Assembly (NCBI RefSeq): GCF_000559025.1
Contig: NZ_JAAN01000047.1
Location: forward strand, 19,663-83,662
Reading direction: 5' to 3'
Origin: Luteimonas huabeiensis HB2
GTDB taxonomy: Bacteria; Pseudomonadota; Gammaproteobacteria; Xanthomonadales; Xanthomonadaceae
DNA length: 64,000 bases
Part shown: positions 12,435 to 20,677 of the stretch, piece after piece
How positions within the stretch are numbered: the first letter of the stretch is position 1
Layout: each line of letters starts with the position of its first letter
The notes under the pieces: generated by a model
Told to the model about the DNA's origin: nothing
Seen by the model: the letters and a program-made list of their open reading frames with translations, nothing else
Database searches by the model: none
Made by a program: the position numbers and the translations under genes

Positions 12435-13501
12435 TCAAGCGCAGGACATCCATCACGTCACCCGGAGCGCCGACGGCGCTTCTGGGCGACATTCGGGCGC
12501 TGATCGAAGCGGCGCGCAAGCGTGCCGCTTCGGCGGTGAATAGCGAACTGACGATGCTCTACTGGCGCATCGGTCAGCGCATCCATACGCAGGTCTTGGA
12601 GGGCCGTCGGGCCGACTACGGCGAGGAAGTCGTGCTGACCTTGGCGGCGCAACTGGTGAGGGAATACGGCAGCAGCTTTTCGGTCAAGAATCTGCGCCGG
12701 ATGGTGCAGTTCGCCGCAGCCTACCCGGACGAGCGAATTGTCGTATCACTGATACGACAATTGAGCTGGACACACTTCATCGCCCTGATTCCGCTGAAAG
12801 ACCCGCTCCAGCGGGACTACTATGCGCAGATGGCGAGTGCCGAACGCTGGAGCGTGCGGACGCTGCGCGAGCGTATCGACTCGATGCTGTACGAGCGCAC
12901 CGTGCTGTCCAAGAAGCCGGGCGAGACGATCGCGCAGGAACTGGCCACCCTGCGCGATGCACAGCGCATGTCGCCCGCGTTGGTCATGCGCGACCCGTAC
13001 ATCCTCGACTTTCTGGGGCTGCGCGATACTTGGCAGGAGGGCGACCTGGAGGCGGCCATCATCCGCGAGATGGAATCCTTCCTGCTAGAACTGGGTGCGG
13101 GCTTTTCCTTCCTCGCCCGGCAGAAGCGCATCCAGATCGACGACGAGGATTTCCACCTCGATCTGCTGTTCTACAACCGCAAGCTGCGGCGACTGGTGGC
13201 TGTGGAATTGAAGATCGGCGAGTTCAAGGCCGCCTTTAAAGGGCAGATGGAGCTTTACTTGCGCTGGCTGGACAAGCACGAACGGGAGCCGGAGGAAGCC
13301 TCGCCACTGGGCATCATCCTTTGCACCGGCAAGAAGCGCGAGCAGATCGAGTTGCTGGAACTGGACAAGTCGGGCATCCACGTTGCCGAGTACCTGACCG
13401 CATTGCCGCCGCGTGCACTGCTGGTGGAGCGATTGCAACGAGCAACGCAGAGGGCTCAACTACAGATCGAGCAACGGCAATCGAGCAGAACAGACTCTTG
13501 A
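12431..13501 (+). CDS. DUF1016 (YhcG-type) PDDEXK nuclease-domain protein
   Basis: A 356-residue protein with an N-terminal DUF1016 helical domain (ELTMLYWRIGQRI, YGSSFSVKNLRRMVQFA, RQLSWTHFIALIPLKD) and a C-terminal PDDEXK nuclease fold (LDLLFYN ... LVAVELKIGEF: Asp, then ExK). Relatives occur with restriction systems and other defence loci; the substrate is not known. ATG overlaps the integrase stop (ATGA), so translation is coupled to int. A perfect 27-bp palindrome lies inside the gene at 12736-12762. Confidence 0.88.
   Translation: MIKRRTSITSPGAPTALLGDIRALIEAARKRAASAVNSELTMLYWRIGQRIHTQVLEGRRADYGEEVVLTLAAQLVREYGSSFSVKNLRRMVQFAAAYPDERIVVSLIRQLSWTHFIALIPLKDPLQRDYYAQMASAERWSVRTLRERIDSMLYERTVLSKKPGETIAQELATLRDAQRMSPALVMRDPYILDFLGLRDTWQEGDLEAAIIREMESFLLELGAGFSFLARQKRIQIDDEDFHLDLLFYNRKLRRLVAVELKIGEFKAAFKGQMELYLRWLDKHEREPEEASPLGIILCTGKKREQIELLELDKSGIHVAEYLTALPPRALLVERLQRATQRAQLQIEQRQSSRTDS
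12736..12762. repeat. Perfect palindrome inside the DUF1016 gene
   Basis: Thirteen-bp arms (first arm AATTGTCGTATCA) mirror each other around a single C, coding for part of ERIVVSLIRQLSW. It is AT-rich compared with the flanking sequence and could form a hairpin in the mRNA or bind a dimeric protein. Confidence 0.75.
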
Positions 13502-13564
13502 ATCCGGCGCTCTCGATCCCTAGCCCATTCCTCGTATTGATCTACGGAGGTATAACCTGAAAAG

Positions 13565-14020
13565 ATGTCGCGATCGATGCCAGTACCCTCCAGTGCCGTT
13601 AGCCGCCGAATGGCTCGCACACGCGGAAAGGACAATCCGCGCGAGCGCGAATTGCGCTCGGCGTTGCATCGCCAAGGTCTAAGGTTCCGCATCCACTATG
13701 CAATTCCTGGCACGAAGAGAAGCATCGACATCGCATTCACCAAATGGCGCTTGGCGGTCTTCTGCGATGGATGCTTCTGGCACGGATGTCCCATCCACGC
13801 CACGACGCCCAAGACCAATCAGGAATGGTGGAAGGACAAGATCGCCACCAACAAAGCCCGCGACCTCGACACCGATTCAAGATTGACGAGCGCCGGATGG
13901 CAGGTACTTCGCATTTGGGAGCATGTCACCGTGGACGATGCTATTGCGCTGATACGCTCCCAATTGCAGCAGATCAGTGCACGTGAGCCTGCACGTGCCC
14001 AACGAGCGAACGAGCGATGA
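13565..14020 (+). CDS. vsr: Very short patch repair endonuclease (Vsr)
   Basis: Vsr nicks T:G mismatches that arise when 5-methylcytosine deaminates. The 151-residue protein has the family pattern: RMARTRGKDNPRERELRSALH, GTKRSIDIAFTKW (catalytic Asp), FCDGCFWHGCPIH (zinc and active-site His/Cys) and NQEWWKDKIATNKARD. It converges with the m5C methyltransferase gene and overlaps its 3' end by 47 bp. In a defence locus it may serve repair of the cognate methylation site, or act as the nicking subunit. The start is uncertain; ATG 13577 is also in frame. Confidence 0.93.
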   Translation: MSRSMPVPSSAVSRRMARTRGKDNPRERELRSALHRQGLRFRIHYAIPGTKRSIDIAFTKWRLAVFCDGCFWHGCPIHATTPKTNQEWWKDKIATNKARDLDTDSRLTSAGWQVLRIWEHVTVDDAIALIRSQLQQISAREPARAQRANER

Positions 14021-15032
14021 CTTCCCCAAGCCGAACGGGCACGGCATTTCCGATCAGTCGCCCCATCTTGTTGAACTTGATCGGAGCGCCAGGCGGGGCG
14101 AATGCGTAGGACTCCGGGAACGTTTGAAGCATTGCCGCCTCTCGGAGCGAAATGGCGCGATCCTGCTCTGGATGCCCGAACCGTCCGTTGCCGTATCCAA
14201 AACATTGCGTGGTGATAGTCGGAGCGGGTCGATCCCATTCCATCCGTCCGTAGACGCTTGGATAGGTGGCGCCGGTATCCTTCCGATGACACGATGCCTG
14301 CAACTCTTCAGGCCAATCTCGCCACGTCCCTCCGGGGCGGGACACGCGAATCCTCGACAGGTTCAAAGGACTCAGAGAGGAAGCGGTGTGCAATTCGTCT
14401 TGGGGATCACGCTCGCCAGCCTTGATCGGGGGAAGTGAGCCGATAGTCTCGCGCACAGTCATCGTCCGAACCTGATCCTGCGAAAGTTCCAGACCATCGC
14501 TGCCAAGTCTCGACGCAAGCAGCACTAGACGCTTCCGAGTCTGCGGAATACCGATCGACGAGCATTCCACGACCTGCCACCACTTCTTGTAGCCGGAAAG
14601 GCTCTTGAGGAACTGTTGGAAGACCGGGTGATCCGCGAGTTGTGGGACATTCTCCATGGTCACCAGATCAGGCTTGACCTTCTTGACCAAACGGCCGAAG
14701 GAGGACACCAACGGCCACTGCGATTCATACTCGCTATTCCTTCCGCTACGGCTGTAGGTGGAGAACGGTTGGCATGGTGCACACCCCGCGAGCAATGTGA
14801 AGTCAGCGCCCTCATAGAAGGGCGCGATGTCGTCGGCTTTCAGCTTCCCGACATCGCACTCGATAAACGAGGCGGAATTGTTCGCCTCGAAGGGAAATTT
14901 GCAACTCGGGTCGATATCGATCCCTGCGGCTACCTGGATGCCGCCACGAACGAGGCCGTGAGTCAGGCCGCCCACACCGCAGAAGAGATCGACCCCCACG
15001 ATTCGGGGCATATTCTTTTGGTTGCGACTCAT
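13974..15032 (-). CDS. DNA (cytosine-5) methyltransferase
   Basis: A 352-residue m5C methyltransferase. Motif I (VDLFCGVGGLTHG, SAM binding), motif IV (CAPCQPFS, catalytic Cys), motif VI (MENVP), motif VIII (QTRKRLVLLAS) and motif X (IGNAVPVRLGE) are in order. The short region before PTITTQCFGYG would be the target-recognition part; the recognition site cannot be read from the sequence. The start overlaps the HEPN gene stop by 4 bp, making it the last gene of a four-gene minus-strand operon. No conventional restriction endonuclease gene is adjacent, other than vsr. Confidence 0.95.
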   Translation of the reverse strand: MSRNQKNMPRIVGVDLFCGVGGLTHGLVRGGIQVAAGIDIDPSCKFPFEANNSASFIECDVGKLKADDIAPFYEGADFTLLAGCAPCQPFSTYSRSGRNSEYESQWPLVSSFGRLVKKVKPDLVTMENVPQLADHPVFQQFLKSLSGYKKWWQVVECSSIGIPQTRKRLVLLASRLGSDGLELSQDQVRTMTVRETIGSLPPIKAGERDPQDELHTASSLSPLNLSRIRVSRPGGTWRDWPEELQASCHRKDTGATYPSVYGRMEWDRPAPTITTQCFGYGNGRFGHPEQDRAISLREAAMLQTFPESYAFAPPGAPIKFNKMGRLIGNAVPVRLGEVIARSLVGHVQAHVH

Positions 15033-15766
15033 GCAGGGCGCCTCTCCGGAAGGAGATATTCAAAGCTATCGATGTATCTGGTGAAGCAATCCACGACTTC
15101 TCTCAGGTAATTGACGGTTCTATCCTTCAGTTCGACGAGCCGTCCGACAGTGACATCTTCAGCGCACTGTGCGAACGAGATGGATCCGTGCGCGAGACGA
15201 TTCCTCAGTTGCTTCACCAAAGCGAGCGGCCCCAGGTCGTCCCGGAAAGGTTGTTTGATGGCGCTATAGACGGGCTGACTCACGACCAATTGGAAGCCTA
15301 ATCGCTTACTGAATGCTTCGATCTCGAAGTCGTCCCAATTGCCACCGCCTCCTTTTTCGATGTCGAAGGCGCTGATCGGCAATGAAGCCACCAGATGCTC
15401 GCAAAGGCGCAATGCACTCTCCAGTCGATTTTCCGGCGCCAATTCGACATGTGTGCGAGCAGTCACGCGCACCCACTCGCGCCTCATCGAATCGCTCAGG
15501 TCACCAGGTTTCCATTGCGCATTCTCTTTGGCAGCTTCAGAAACTGCTTCGATGCAGCGGGACATCGTTGCTTCGACAAGGTTGTACAACTGCAAGTACA
15601 CGCTCGAATAGAGGATTCGTTGTTGTTGGGTGGTAATTGGATGTTCTGCGCCTGCGATCCGTGGCGGCCCTTCTTGGGCCTGGGCTTCCATGGTCGAAAG
15701 GAACTCCAGATACGCCTCGACTTCGGCCAACCGCTCTTGGAATCCGATGGCTAGGTTGCTGCTCAT
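15029..15766 (-). CDS. MAE_28990-like HEPN-domain protein (putative RNase)
   Basis: A 245-residue, mostly helical protein resembling the MAE_28990/MAE_18760 HEPN family. The HEPN catalytic motif R-x4-H is visible in KQLRNRLAHGSISF near residues 195-210. HEPN proteins of this kind are metal-independent RNases used as toxins or abortive-infection effectors; activity here is inferred. It starts directly after the DUF262 stop and overlaps the methyltransferase start by 4 bp, so the three genes are probably translated together. Family assignment is from memory of the motif and context. Confidence 0.75.
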   Translation of the reverse strand: MSSNLAIGFQERLAEVEAYLEFLSTMEAQAQEGPPRIAGAEHPITTQQQRILYSSVYLQLYNLVEATMSRCIEAVSEAAKENAQWKPGDLSDSMRREWVRVTARTHVELAPENRLESALRLCEHLVASLPISAFDIEKGGGGNWDDFEIEAFSKRLGFQLVVSQPVYSAIKQPFRDDLGPLALVKQLRNRLAHGSISFAQCAEDVTVGRLVELKDRTVNYLREVVDCFTRYIDSFEYLLPERRPA

Positions 15767-16843
15767 TCACTCACCCAGCAGTCGATTTCGCACGAAGCCT
15801 GTACGCTCCCGCAGGCGCGCGATGGCATTGGCACCGTCCGAACCAGTGACTTTCGTAAAGTCGTCACTGGTCAGCCACGGCGTTACGTCCTCAATGTCGC
15901 CGCCGACAAGGCCGGGGCGCTCGTCGAGAGCGAGGCGCGATCCCACGGCAATGGCTTCGAACCTAGCTCTGGGAGTGGCCTTTCCTTTTGGATTCCTGCG
16001 GAATCCATACGGGAACACCCGTTCGATGAAGTCGATGGCCTCCTGGAACCGCGCACGGTAACGATCGGTCAACGCCGGATCATTGGCTGCTTCGACATTC
16101 ATCTTCTTGACATAGTTGAAGATGAACTCCGAGGGACGATCCTTGTACCCCTCCAATCCATCGCTATAGGCGAAGAAGCGAGCCACGAGTTCTTCATGCT
16201 CACGCTCGTCCAAATCCTTCTTGGATACAGGTGCGAGAGCAACGAACTTCGGAAGCACCGAGAGTTCGATGATGAGATCCATGAACGGGCCAGCAAGAGC
16301 ACCACGGCGGACTTCTGCCATGTTGGCGATCTTGCTGCCCGTGTTGATCCGCTCGAACATGTCGAAGCGAGCCTGCTCATCGGCATGTTCGTTGAGCACG
16401 ATGCCGCGTATCGAGCGATTGTTGATCTTCCTCTGACGGGATTCGGGAAGATCGGAGAACTTGAAGCCAGACAATGCCGTCAGGCTTTGCAGTTCACCGA
16501 GCCGAAGGTCGCCGAGTACGAACTCCTCGATCGATCGCAGTCGCTGCGAGCCATCCACGATCTCCAGCTTTCCATTCGGCATTTCCCAGAAGAAAAGGAA
16601 TGGAATGGGAAGACCCAAGATCAGTGATTCGATGAAGCGCGATTTGCGATCGTGTTCCCAGGTGTATTCACGTTGATACGCAGGAACGACAAACTCGCCC
16701 TTGCTCATTTTGTTGGCCAAGAGTTCGACGGAATACTCCGTCAAATAGAACTCGATCCGCTTGGAAAGCTCGACGATCTGAGCTTCGGCTTGTGCGATCT
16801 CGCCCTCGGACTTGATGAGCACCAGTTCTTTCTGCTTTTTCAT
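15767..16843 (-). CDS. DUF262 (ParB/Srx-fold NTPase-like) protein
   Basis: A 358-residue protein with the DUF262 core: FVVPAYQREYTWEHDRKSRF, SLILGLPIPFLFFWE and the signature VDGSQRLRSIEEF, then FERINTGS. DUF262 occurs in GmrSD and BrxU type restriction systems, where it binds or hydrolyses nucleotides and controls a fused or partner DUF1524 HNH nuclease. No HNH (DUF1524) domain is present here, so the effector is probably the HEPN neighbour or Vsr. The start overlaps the upstream RHH gene by 4 bp. Confidence 0.85.
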   Translation of the reverse strand: MKKQKELVLIKSEGEIAQAEAQIVELSKRIEFYLTEYSVELLANKMSKGEFVVPAYQREYTWEHDRKSRFIESLILGLPIPFLFFWEMPNGKLEIVDGSQRLRSIEEFVLGDLRLGELQSLTALSGFKFSDLPESRQRKINNRSIRGIVLNEHADEQARFDMFERINTGSKIANMAEVRRGALAGPFMDLIIELSVLPKFVALAPVSKKDLDEREHEELVARFFAYSDGLEGYKDRPSEFIFNYVKKMNVEAANDPALTDRYRARFQEAIDFIERVFPYGFRRNPKGKATPRARFEAIAVGSRLALDERPGLVGGDIEDVTPWLTSDDFTKVTGSDGANAIARLRERTGFVRNRLLGE

Positions 16844-17100
16844 GTCTTCTCGTCCGGGTTCTGCTTGGCGCGCCGTCCCGATGCCTCTGCGGAGGGGTTC
16901 GTGTCATGCGTCATCCCCAATTCGACCAGTCGCCTCACGGCTTCAGGCCTTGTCGGTAGATCGTCCTGCTCTTTGCGCCAACTGTCGATGGCTTCGAGCA
17001 AAGTCGCCTGAAAGCGAGTTCCGACGAGGGTGCCCGTGGTCGTGGCGCGTGGTCTTGGCCTTGCATTCATGGGTAATTCGACCGCCATGGATGTTTTCAT
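16840..17100 (-). CDS. Small ribbon-helix-helix-like regulator heading the defence operon
   Basis: About 86 residues. The segment GTRFQATLLEAIDSWRKEQ ... TRPEAVRRLVELGM reads as a beta strand followed by two helices, the ribbon-helix-helix form of small antitoxin-like repressors. Its stop overlaps the DUF262 ATG (ATGA). It is first in the operon and so likely autoregulates it or neutralises the HEPN protein. The start was set at the ATG whose complement is 17098-17100; no strong ribosome site is visible. Confidence 0.65.
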   Translation of the reverse strand: MKTSMAVELPMNARPRPRATTTGTLVGTRFQATLLEAIDSWRKEQDDLPTRPEAVRRLVELGMTHDTNPSAEASGRRAKQNPDEKT

Positions 17101-17748
17101 GTTAACACGATACCACAGTGTCGAACTTTCCACGAGGGCTACCGCAGAGCCTCATAGAGCCAACTAAGGCTTCTCGCCAATGGCGGTAGCAGCTCATCGT
17201 TGGGCAGGAAAGCTCCCCCCGCTGCATCTCCATGACTGCATGGGCGTCCCCGGCCAGAAAAATGGCCGGTCGCGCTGTCGTGCTTCGCATCGAGCCGCCT
17301 GCGGCGTCTCGCCCCTGACGGGCTTCCATCATGCCCTCGCTGCGCTCGGCTGACGCCTCCGGCCCGGCTTCCAGCTTCGGGCCTGCGCGCTTCGCTTGCC
17401 GTGCGGTCAGCACATAGCACATAGGGATGGCCGTTGCCATGTCCAGCCGTCTTCCCTGACCTCATCACCTTGTCCGCGACTGTAGCCCGCGTCCGTGTGC
17501 CGTCAAGGCGCGCAGGGCCGTGTCCTCGGCTGCGCCTGCGGGCCGCACCAACCCTGCGCTTGTTTCCTTGACGGCCCCCGTCCGCGCGCTCCTGACCGTC
17601 GCGGGCGATGAACTCAGGAAAGACGGTGGCAACAGGGCCAACCGGGTTCCTCGTGCCGACCGCACAGAACAGCCGAAAGGCTGGGCTCCGAATCTAGGAA
17701 TCCGGTGTGCGGTTTGAACAGCAAACCCTCTTCGTCAGGAGAAAGACC
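17101..17748. other. 648-bp stretch without a convincing gene
   Basis: GC-rich sequence between the defence operon and the DUF932 gene. Short open frames exist on both strands, but their products (Arg/Ala/Ser-rich, no motif) look like chance. It must hold the promoter of the minus-strand operon at its left end and that of DUF932 at its right; only a ribosome site (AGGAGAAAG, 17738-17746) is clear. Confidence 0.6.
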
Positions 17749-18579
17749 ATGCAACTCGCATCCCGTTTTGCTTCCCGTTCGCCGTCGCTGCGCAGCGACT
17801 ACCCGCTGACCGATGACCAGATTCACCGCGTGGCCCCGTCCATCTTCGCGGAGGCCCCGCACGAAAGCCGTTCGCAGCGGTACGCCTATATCCCCACCGC
17901 CGCCGTGCTGGCCGAACTGCGCAAAGAGGGTTTTCAGCCGTTCATGGCGTGCCAAACCCGCGTGCGCGACGAAGGCAAGCGCGAACACACCAAGCACATG
18001 CTGCGCTTGCGCCACGCCAGCCAGATCAACGGCGCGGAAGCCAATGAAATCATCCTGCTGAACTCGCACGACGGCACCAGCAGCTACCAGATGCTGGCCG
18101 GCATGTTCCGGTTCGTGTGCAGCAATGGCCTTGTGTGCGGGGACACCGTGGCGGATGTGCGCGTGCCGCACAAAGGCGACGTGGCAGGTTCCGTCATCGA
18201 AGGCGCTTACGAAGTCTTGCAGGGCTTCGAGCGGGTGAAGGAATCCCGCGATGCCATGCGCGCGATCACGCTGGATGAAGGCGAAGCCGAAGTGTTCGCC
18301 CGCGCCGCGCTGGCCCTCAAGTACGACCCCACCGGCAACAAGCCCGCGCCCATCACCGAATCGCAAATCCTGATGCCGCGCCGGTTCGACGACCGCCGCC
18401 CGGACTTGTGGAGCGTGTTCAACCGCACCCAAGAAAACCTGACCAAAGGCGGATTGCATGGCCGCAGCGCCAATGGTCGCCGCCAGAAAACCCGCCCGGT
18501 GCAGGGCATTGATTCCGATGTGCGCCTGAACCGCGCCCTCTGGATGCTGGCCGATGGCCTGCGCCAGTTGAAAGCCTGA
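17749..18579 (+). CDS. DUF932 domain protein
   Basis: A 276-residue member of DUF932, common on plasmids and ICEs. Recognisable parts are YPLTDDQIHRVAPSIFAEAPHES, the RLRHA ... EIILLNSHDGTSSYQML segment and FRFVCSNGLVCGD. Its molecular role is unknown; it is often placed near replication and partition genes. A good Shine-Dalgarno sequence (AGGAG, 17738-17742) fixes the start. The ParB-like gene follows after 79 bp in the same direction. Confidence 0.85.
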   Translation: MQLASRFASRSPSLRSDYPLTDDQIHRVAPSIFAEAPHESRSQRYAYIPTAAVLAELRKEGFQPFMACQTRVRDEGKREHTKHMLRLRHASQINGAEANEIILLNSHDGTSSYQMLAGMFRFVCSNGLVCGDTVADVRVPHKGDVAGSVIEGAYEVLQGFERVKESRDAMRAITLDEGEAEVFARAALALKYDPTGNKPAPITESQILMPRRFDDRRPDLWSVFNRTQENLTKGGLHGRSANGRRQKTRPVQGIDSDVRLNRALWMLADGLRQLKA

Positions 18580-18658
18580 ATCCCCACGCGGCAGGGGCAG
18601 GCAGCAGCCCTTGCCGCTTCTTTTGCTGCTGCATCCCTCACCGCAAGGAGTTATCACC

Positions 18659-20506
18659 ATGAACGCCATCCCCCAAAGCGAAGCCCGCGCCATCCAAGTC
18701 CCCGCGCTGGAAACTGCCGACCCGACCAAGAACCTGATTCTGGTTCCGCTGTCGCGGCTGGTGTCGCGCCCGACTGGTCGCAACGTGCGCAAGACCCCAC
18801 GCATGTCCATCCCCGAGCTGGCCGCGAGCATCCAGCGTGTCGGCCTGCTGCAAAACCTCATCGTCATAACCACCGCCGATGGCGAGCATTACGAAGTGGT
18901 GGCCGGTGGCCGTCGTCTTGCCGCGTTGAAGCTGCTGGCGAAGAAGCACCGCATCAGCAAAGAATGGGAAGTGCCTTGCCTGCTGGTGGCCGATGGCACC
19001 GCCCGCACGGCCAGCCTCACCGAGAACGTGCAGCGCGAAGCCATGCACCCGGCAGACCAGTTTGAAGCCTTTGCCGCGCTGGTGGCCGAAGGCCGGCCCA
19101 TCGAGGACATTGCCGCCGACTTCGGCGTGTCCCCGCTGGTGGTGCAGCGCCGTCTCAAACTCGCCAACGTCTCGCCGCGCCTGCTGGCCGACTACCGGGG
19201 CGGAGCCGTCACGCTGGAACAGTTGATGGCCCTGACCATCACCGACGACCACGCCGCGCAGGAAAGCGCGTTCTACGGCGCGCCCGAATGGCAGCGTGGC
19301 GCGTCCCCGCTGCGCGAACGCCTGACCGAGCGCGAAATCGACGCTTCGCATCCGCTGGTGCGCTTTGCCGGTCTGGACGCCTACACGGCGGCGGGCGGCG
19401 GCATCCGCCGCGACCTGTTCGCCGAAGGCGATGCCGGAACCTACCTGACCGACGCCGCGCTGCTGGAAACGCTGGTGCGCAGCAAGCTGGATGCGCTGGC
19501 CGGGGACGTGCGCGCCGAGGGTTGGGCGTGGGTCGAAGCCGTGCCGCATATGAGCTACGCCGAGCGGCAGGCGTTCCAGAACGCGCCGCGCCAGCGCCGC
19601 GAACCGAAGACCGAAGCGCTGGAACCGCGCCGCGAACAGGTTGCCGGGGAACTGCAAGCCGTGGAGGAAGCCTTGCAGGGCTACGCCCCGGATGTGCGCG
19701 CCGTGGCCGGTGCCATCGTCACCCTCGACCGCAGCGGCGAAGCCGTGATTCATTGCGGGCTGCTGCGCGAGGCAGAAGCCAAGGCGCTGCGCACGCTGGA
19801 ACGCTTGCAGCAGGGTTTCGGCAGCGCGGAAGGCGAAGCAGGGAACGACGACGAAGGCGAGGACACCGAGCAGCCCAAGGCCGCGACGCTGGTGCATGGC
19901 ATGGTGCGGAGCGTCTTGCAGGACAACCACTACGGCCACGACTTGCCGCTGGGCGTGAGCCTGAAAGTGCAAGACCGGCTGGAAGGCATGGCCCCGGACT
20001 GGCCGGAATCGCCCGCCGCCGTGGCGCTGCGTGAACTGCAACAGGTGGCGGGTGAAGCCTTGCCGGAGGACAGCGCCGAACTGTTCGCCGCGCTGCTGGC
20101 GAAGCCGCAGGATGAACTGGTGCGCCTGTTGGCCGTGTGCGTGGCGTCCACGGTGGACGTGGTGACGCCCCGCGCTATGGCACAGCAGCCGGGCGCGGAA
20201 CTGGCGCAGGCCGTGAGGCTGGACATGGCGGCATGGTGGAAGCCGACCGCAGACGGCTACTTCCAGCATGTACCGAAGGCCGCGATTCTGGAAGCCGTTG
20301 AGCAGTACGCCCCCGCGCACATCACCCGGCTGGCGAAGTTGAAGAAAGGCGACATTGCCAGCGAAGCCGAACGGCTGGCGAACGGTACGAGCTGGATGCC
20401 TGCTATCTTCAAGGCTGAAACGTCGGAAACCATGCGGGAGCAAGACAACGCCCCGGCGGATGCCGAAGCAATGGCGGATGAACTCACGCAGGCGCTGGCC
20501 GCTTGA
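18659..20506 (+). CDS. parB: ParB/RepB/Spo0J-type DNA-binding protein of the ICE
   Basis: A 615-residue protein. The N-terminal ParB nuclease/CTPase fold is clear (LVPLSRLVSRPTGRNVRK, VVAGGRRLAALKLL, LTENVQREAMHPADQFEAF), then a helix-turn-helix (IEDIAADFGVSPLVVQRRLKLANVSP). The long C-terminal half is acidic and helical and not assigned. It lies far from parA (26821), so it may serve ICE maintenance or gene control rather than classic partition. AAGGAG at 18645-18650 sets the start. Strong hairpins follow. Confidence 0.87.
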   Translation: MNAIPQSEARAIQVPALETADPTKNLILVPLSRLVSRPTGRNVRKTPRMSIPELAASIQRVGLLQNLIVITTADGEHYEVVAGGRRLAALKLLAKKHRISKEWEVPCLLVADGTARTASLTENVQREAMHPADQFEAFAALVAEGRPIEDIAADFGVSPLVVQRRLKLANVSPRLLADYRGGAVTLEQLMALTITDDHAAQESAFYGAPEWQRGASPLRERLTEREIDASHPLVRFAGLDAYTAAGGGIRRDLFAEGDAGTYLTDAALLETLVRSKLDALAGDVRAEGWAWVEAVPHMSYAERQAFQNAPRQRREPKTEALEPRREQVAGELQAVEEALQGYAPDVRAVAGAIVTLDRSGEAVIHCGLLREAEAKALRTLERLQQGFGSAEGEAGNDDEGEDTEQPKAATLVHGMVRSVLQDNHYGHDLPLGVSLKVQDRLEGMAPDWPESPAAVALRELQQVAGEALPEDSAELFAALLAKPQDELVRLLAVCVASTVDVVTPRAMAQQPGAELAQAVRLDMAAWWKPTADGYFQHVPKAAILEAVEQYAPAHITRLAKLKKGDIASEAERLANGTSWMPAIFKAETSETMREQDNAPADAEAMADELTQALAA

Positions 20507-20594
20507 ACTTTGCGGAAGGTAAGCGCCTCGGCCACAACCGGGGCGCTTCGCTTTGTGCGATTCATCAAGGCGCAGGAATAACGCGGTCAGCAAG

Positions 20595-20666
20595 CACAGC
20601 GCCCAGGCCGTTCCGTCCTGGGCGCTGTGAAAAGCAAGTCCGGGCGCGTCGGTGTCCGCGCCCGGA
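20595..20666 (+). terminator. Tandem strong hairpins after the parB-like gene
   Basis: First hairpin: 13-bp stem, 20595-20607 with 20617-20629, 9-nt loop. Second: TCCGGGCGCG (20639-20648) with CGCGCCCGGA (20657-20666), followed by TTTAAAA. A weaker GCGCC...GGGGCGC stem precedes them near 20523. Together they probably end transcription from both sides, as a minus-strand gene ends at 20678. Confidence 0.7.
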
Positions 20667-20677
20667 TTTAAAACTAG

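Noticed and set aside
18638..20593. 651-residue minus-strand frame opposite the parB-like gene
   Set aside because: Antisense shadow; the plus strand has clear ParB motifs and a ribosome site.
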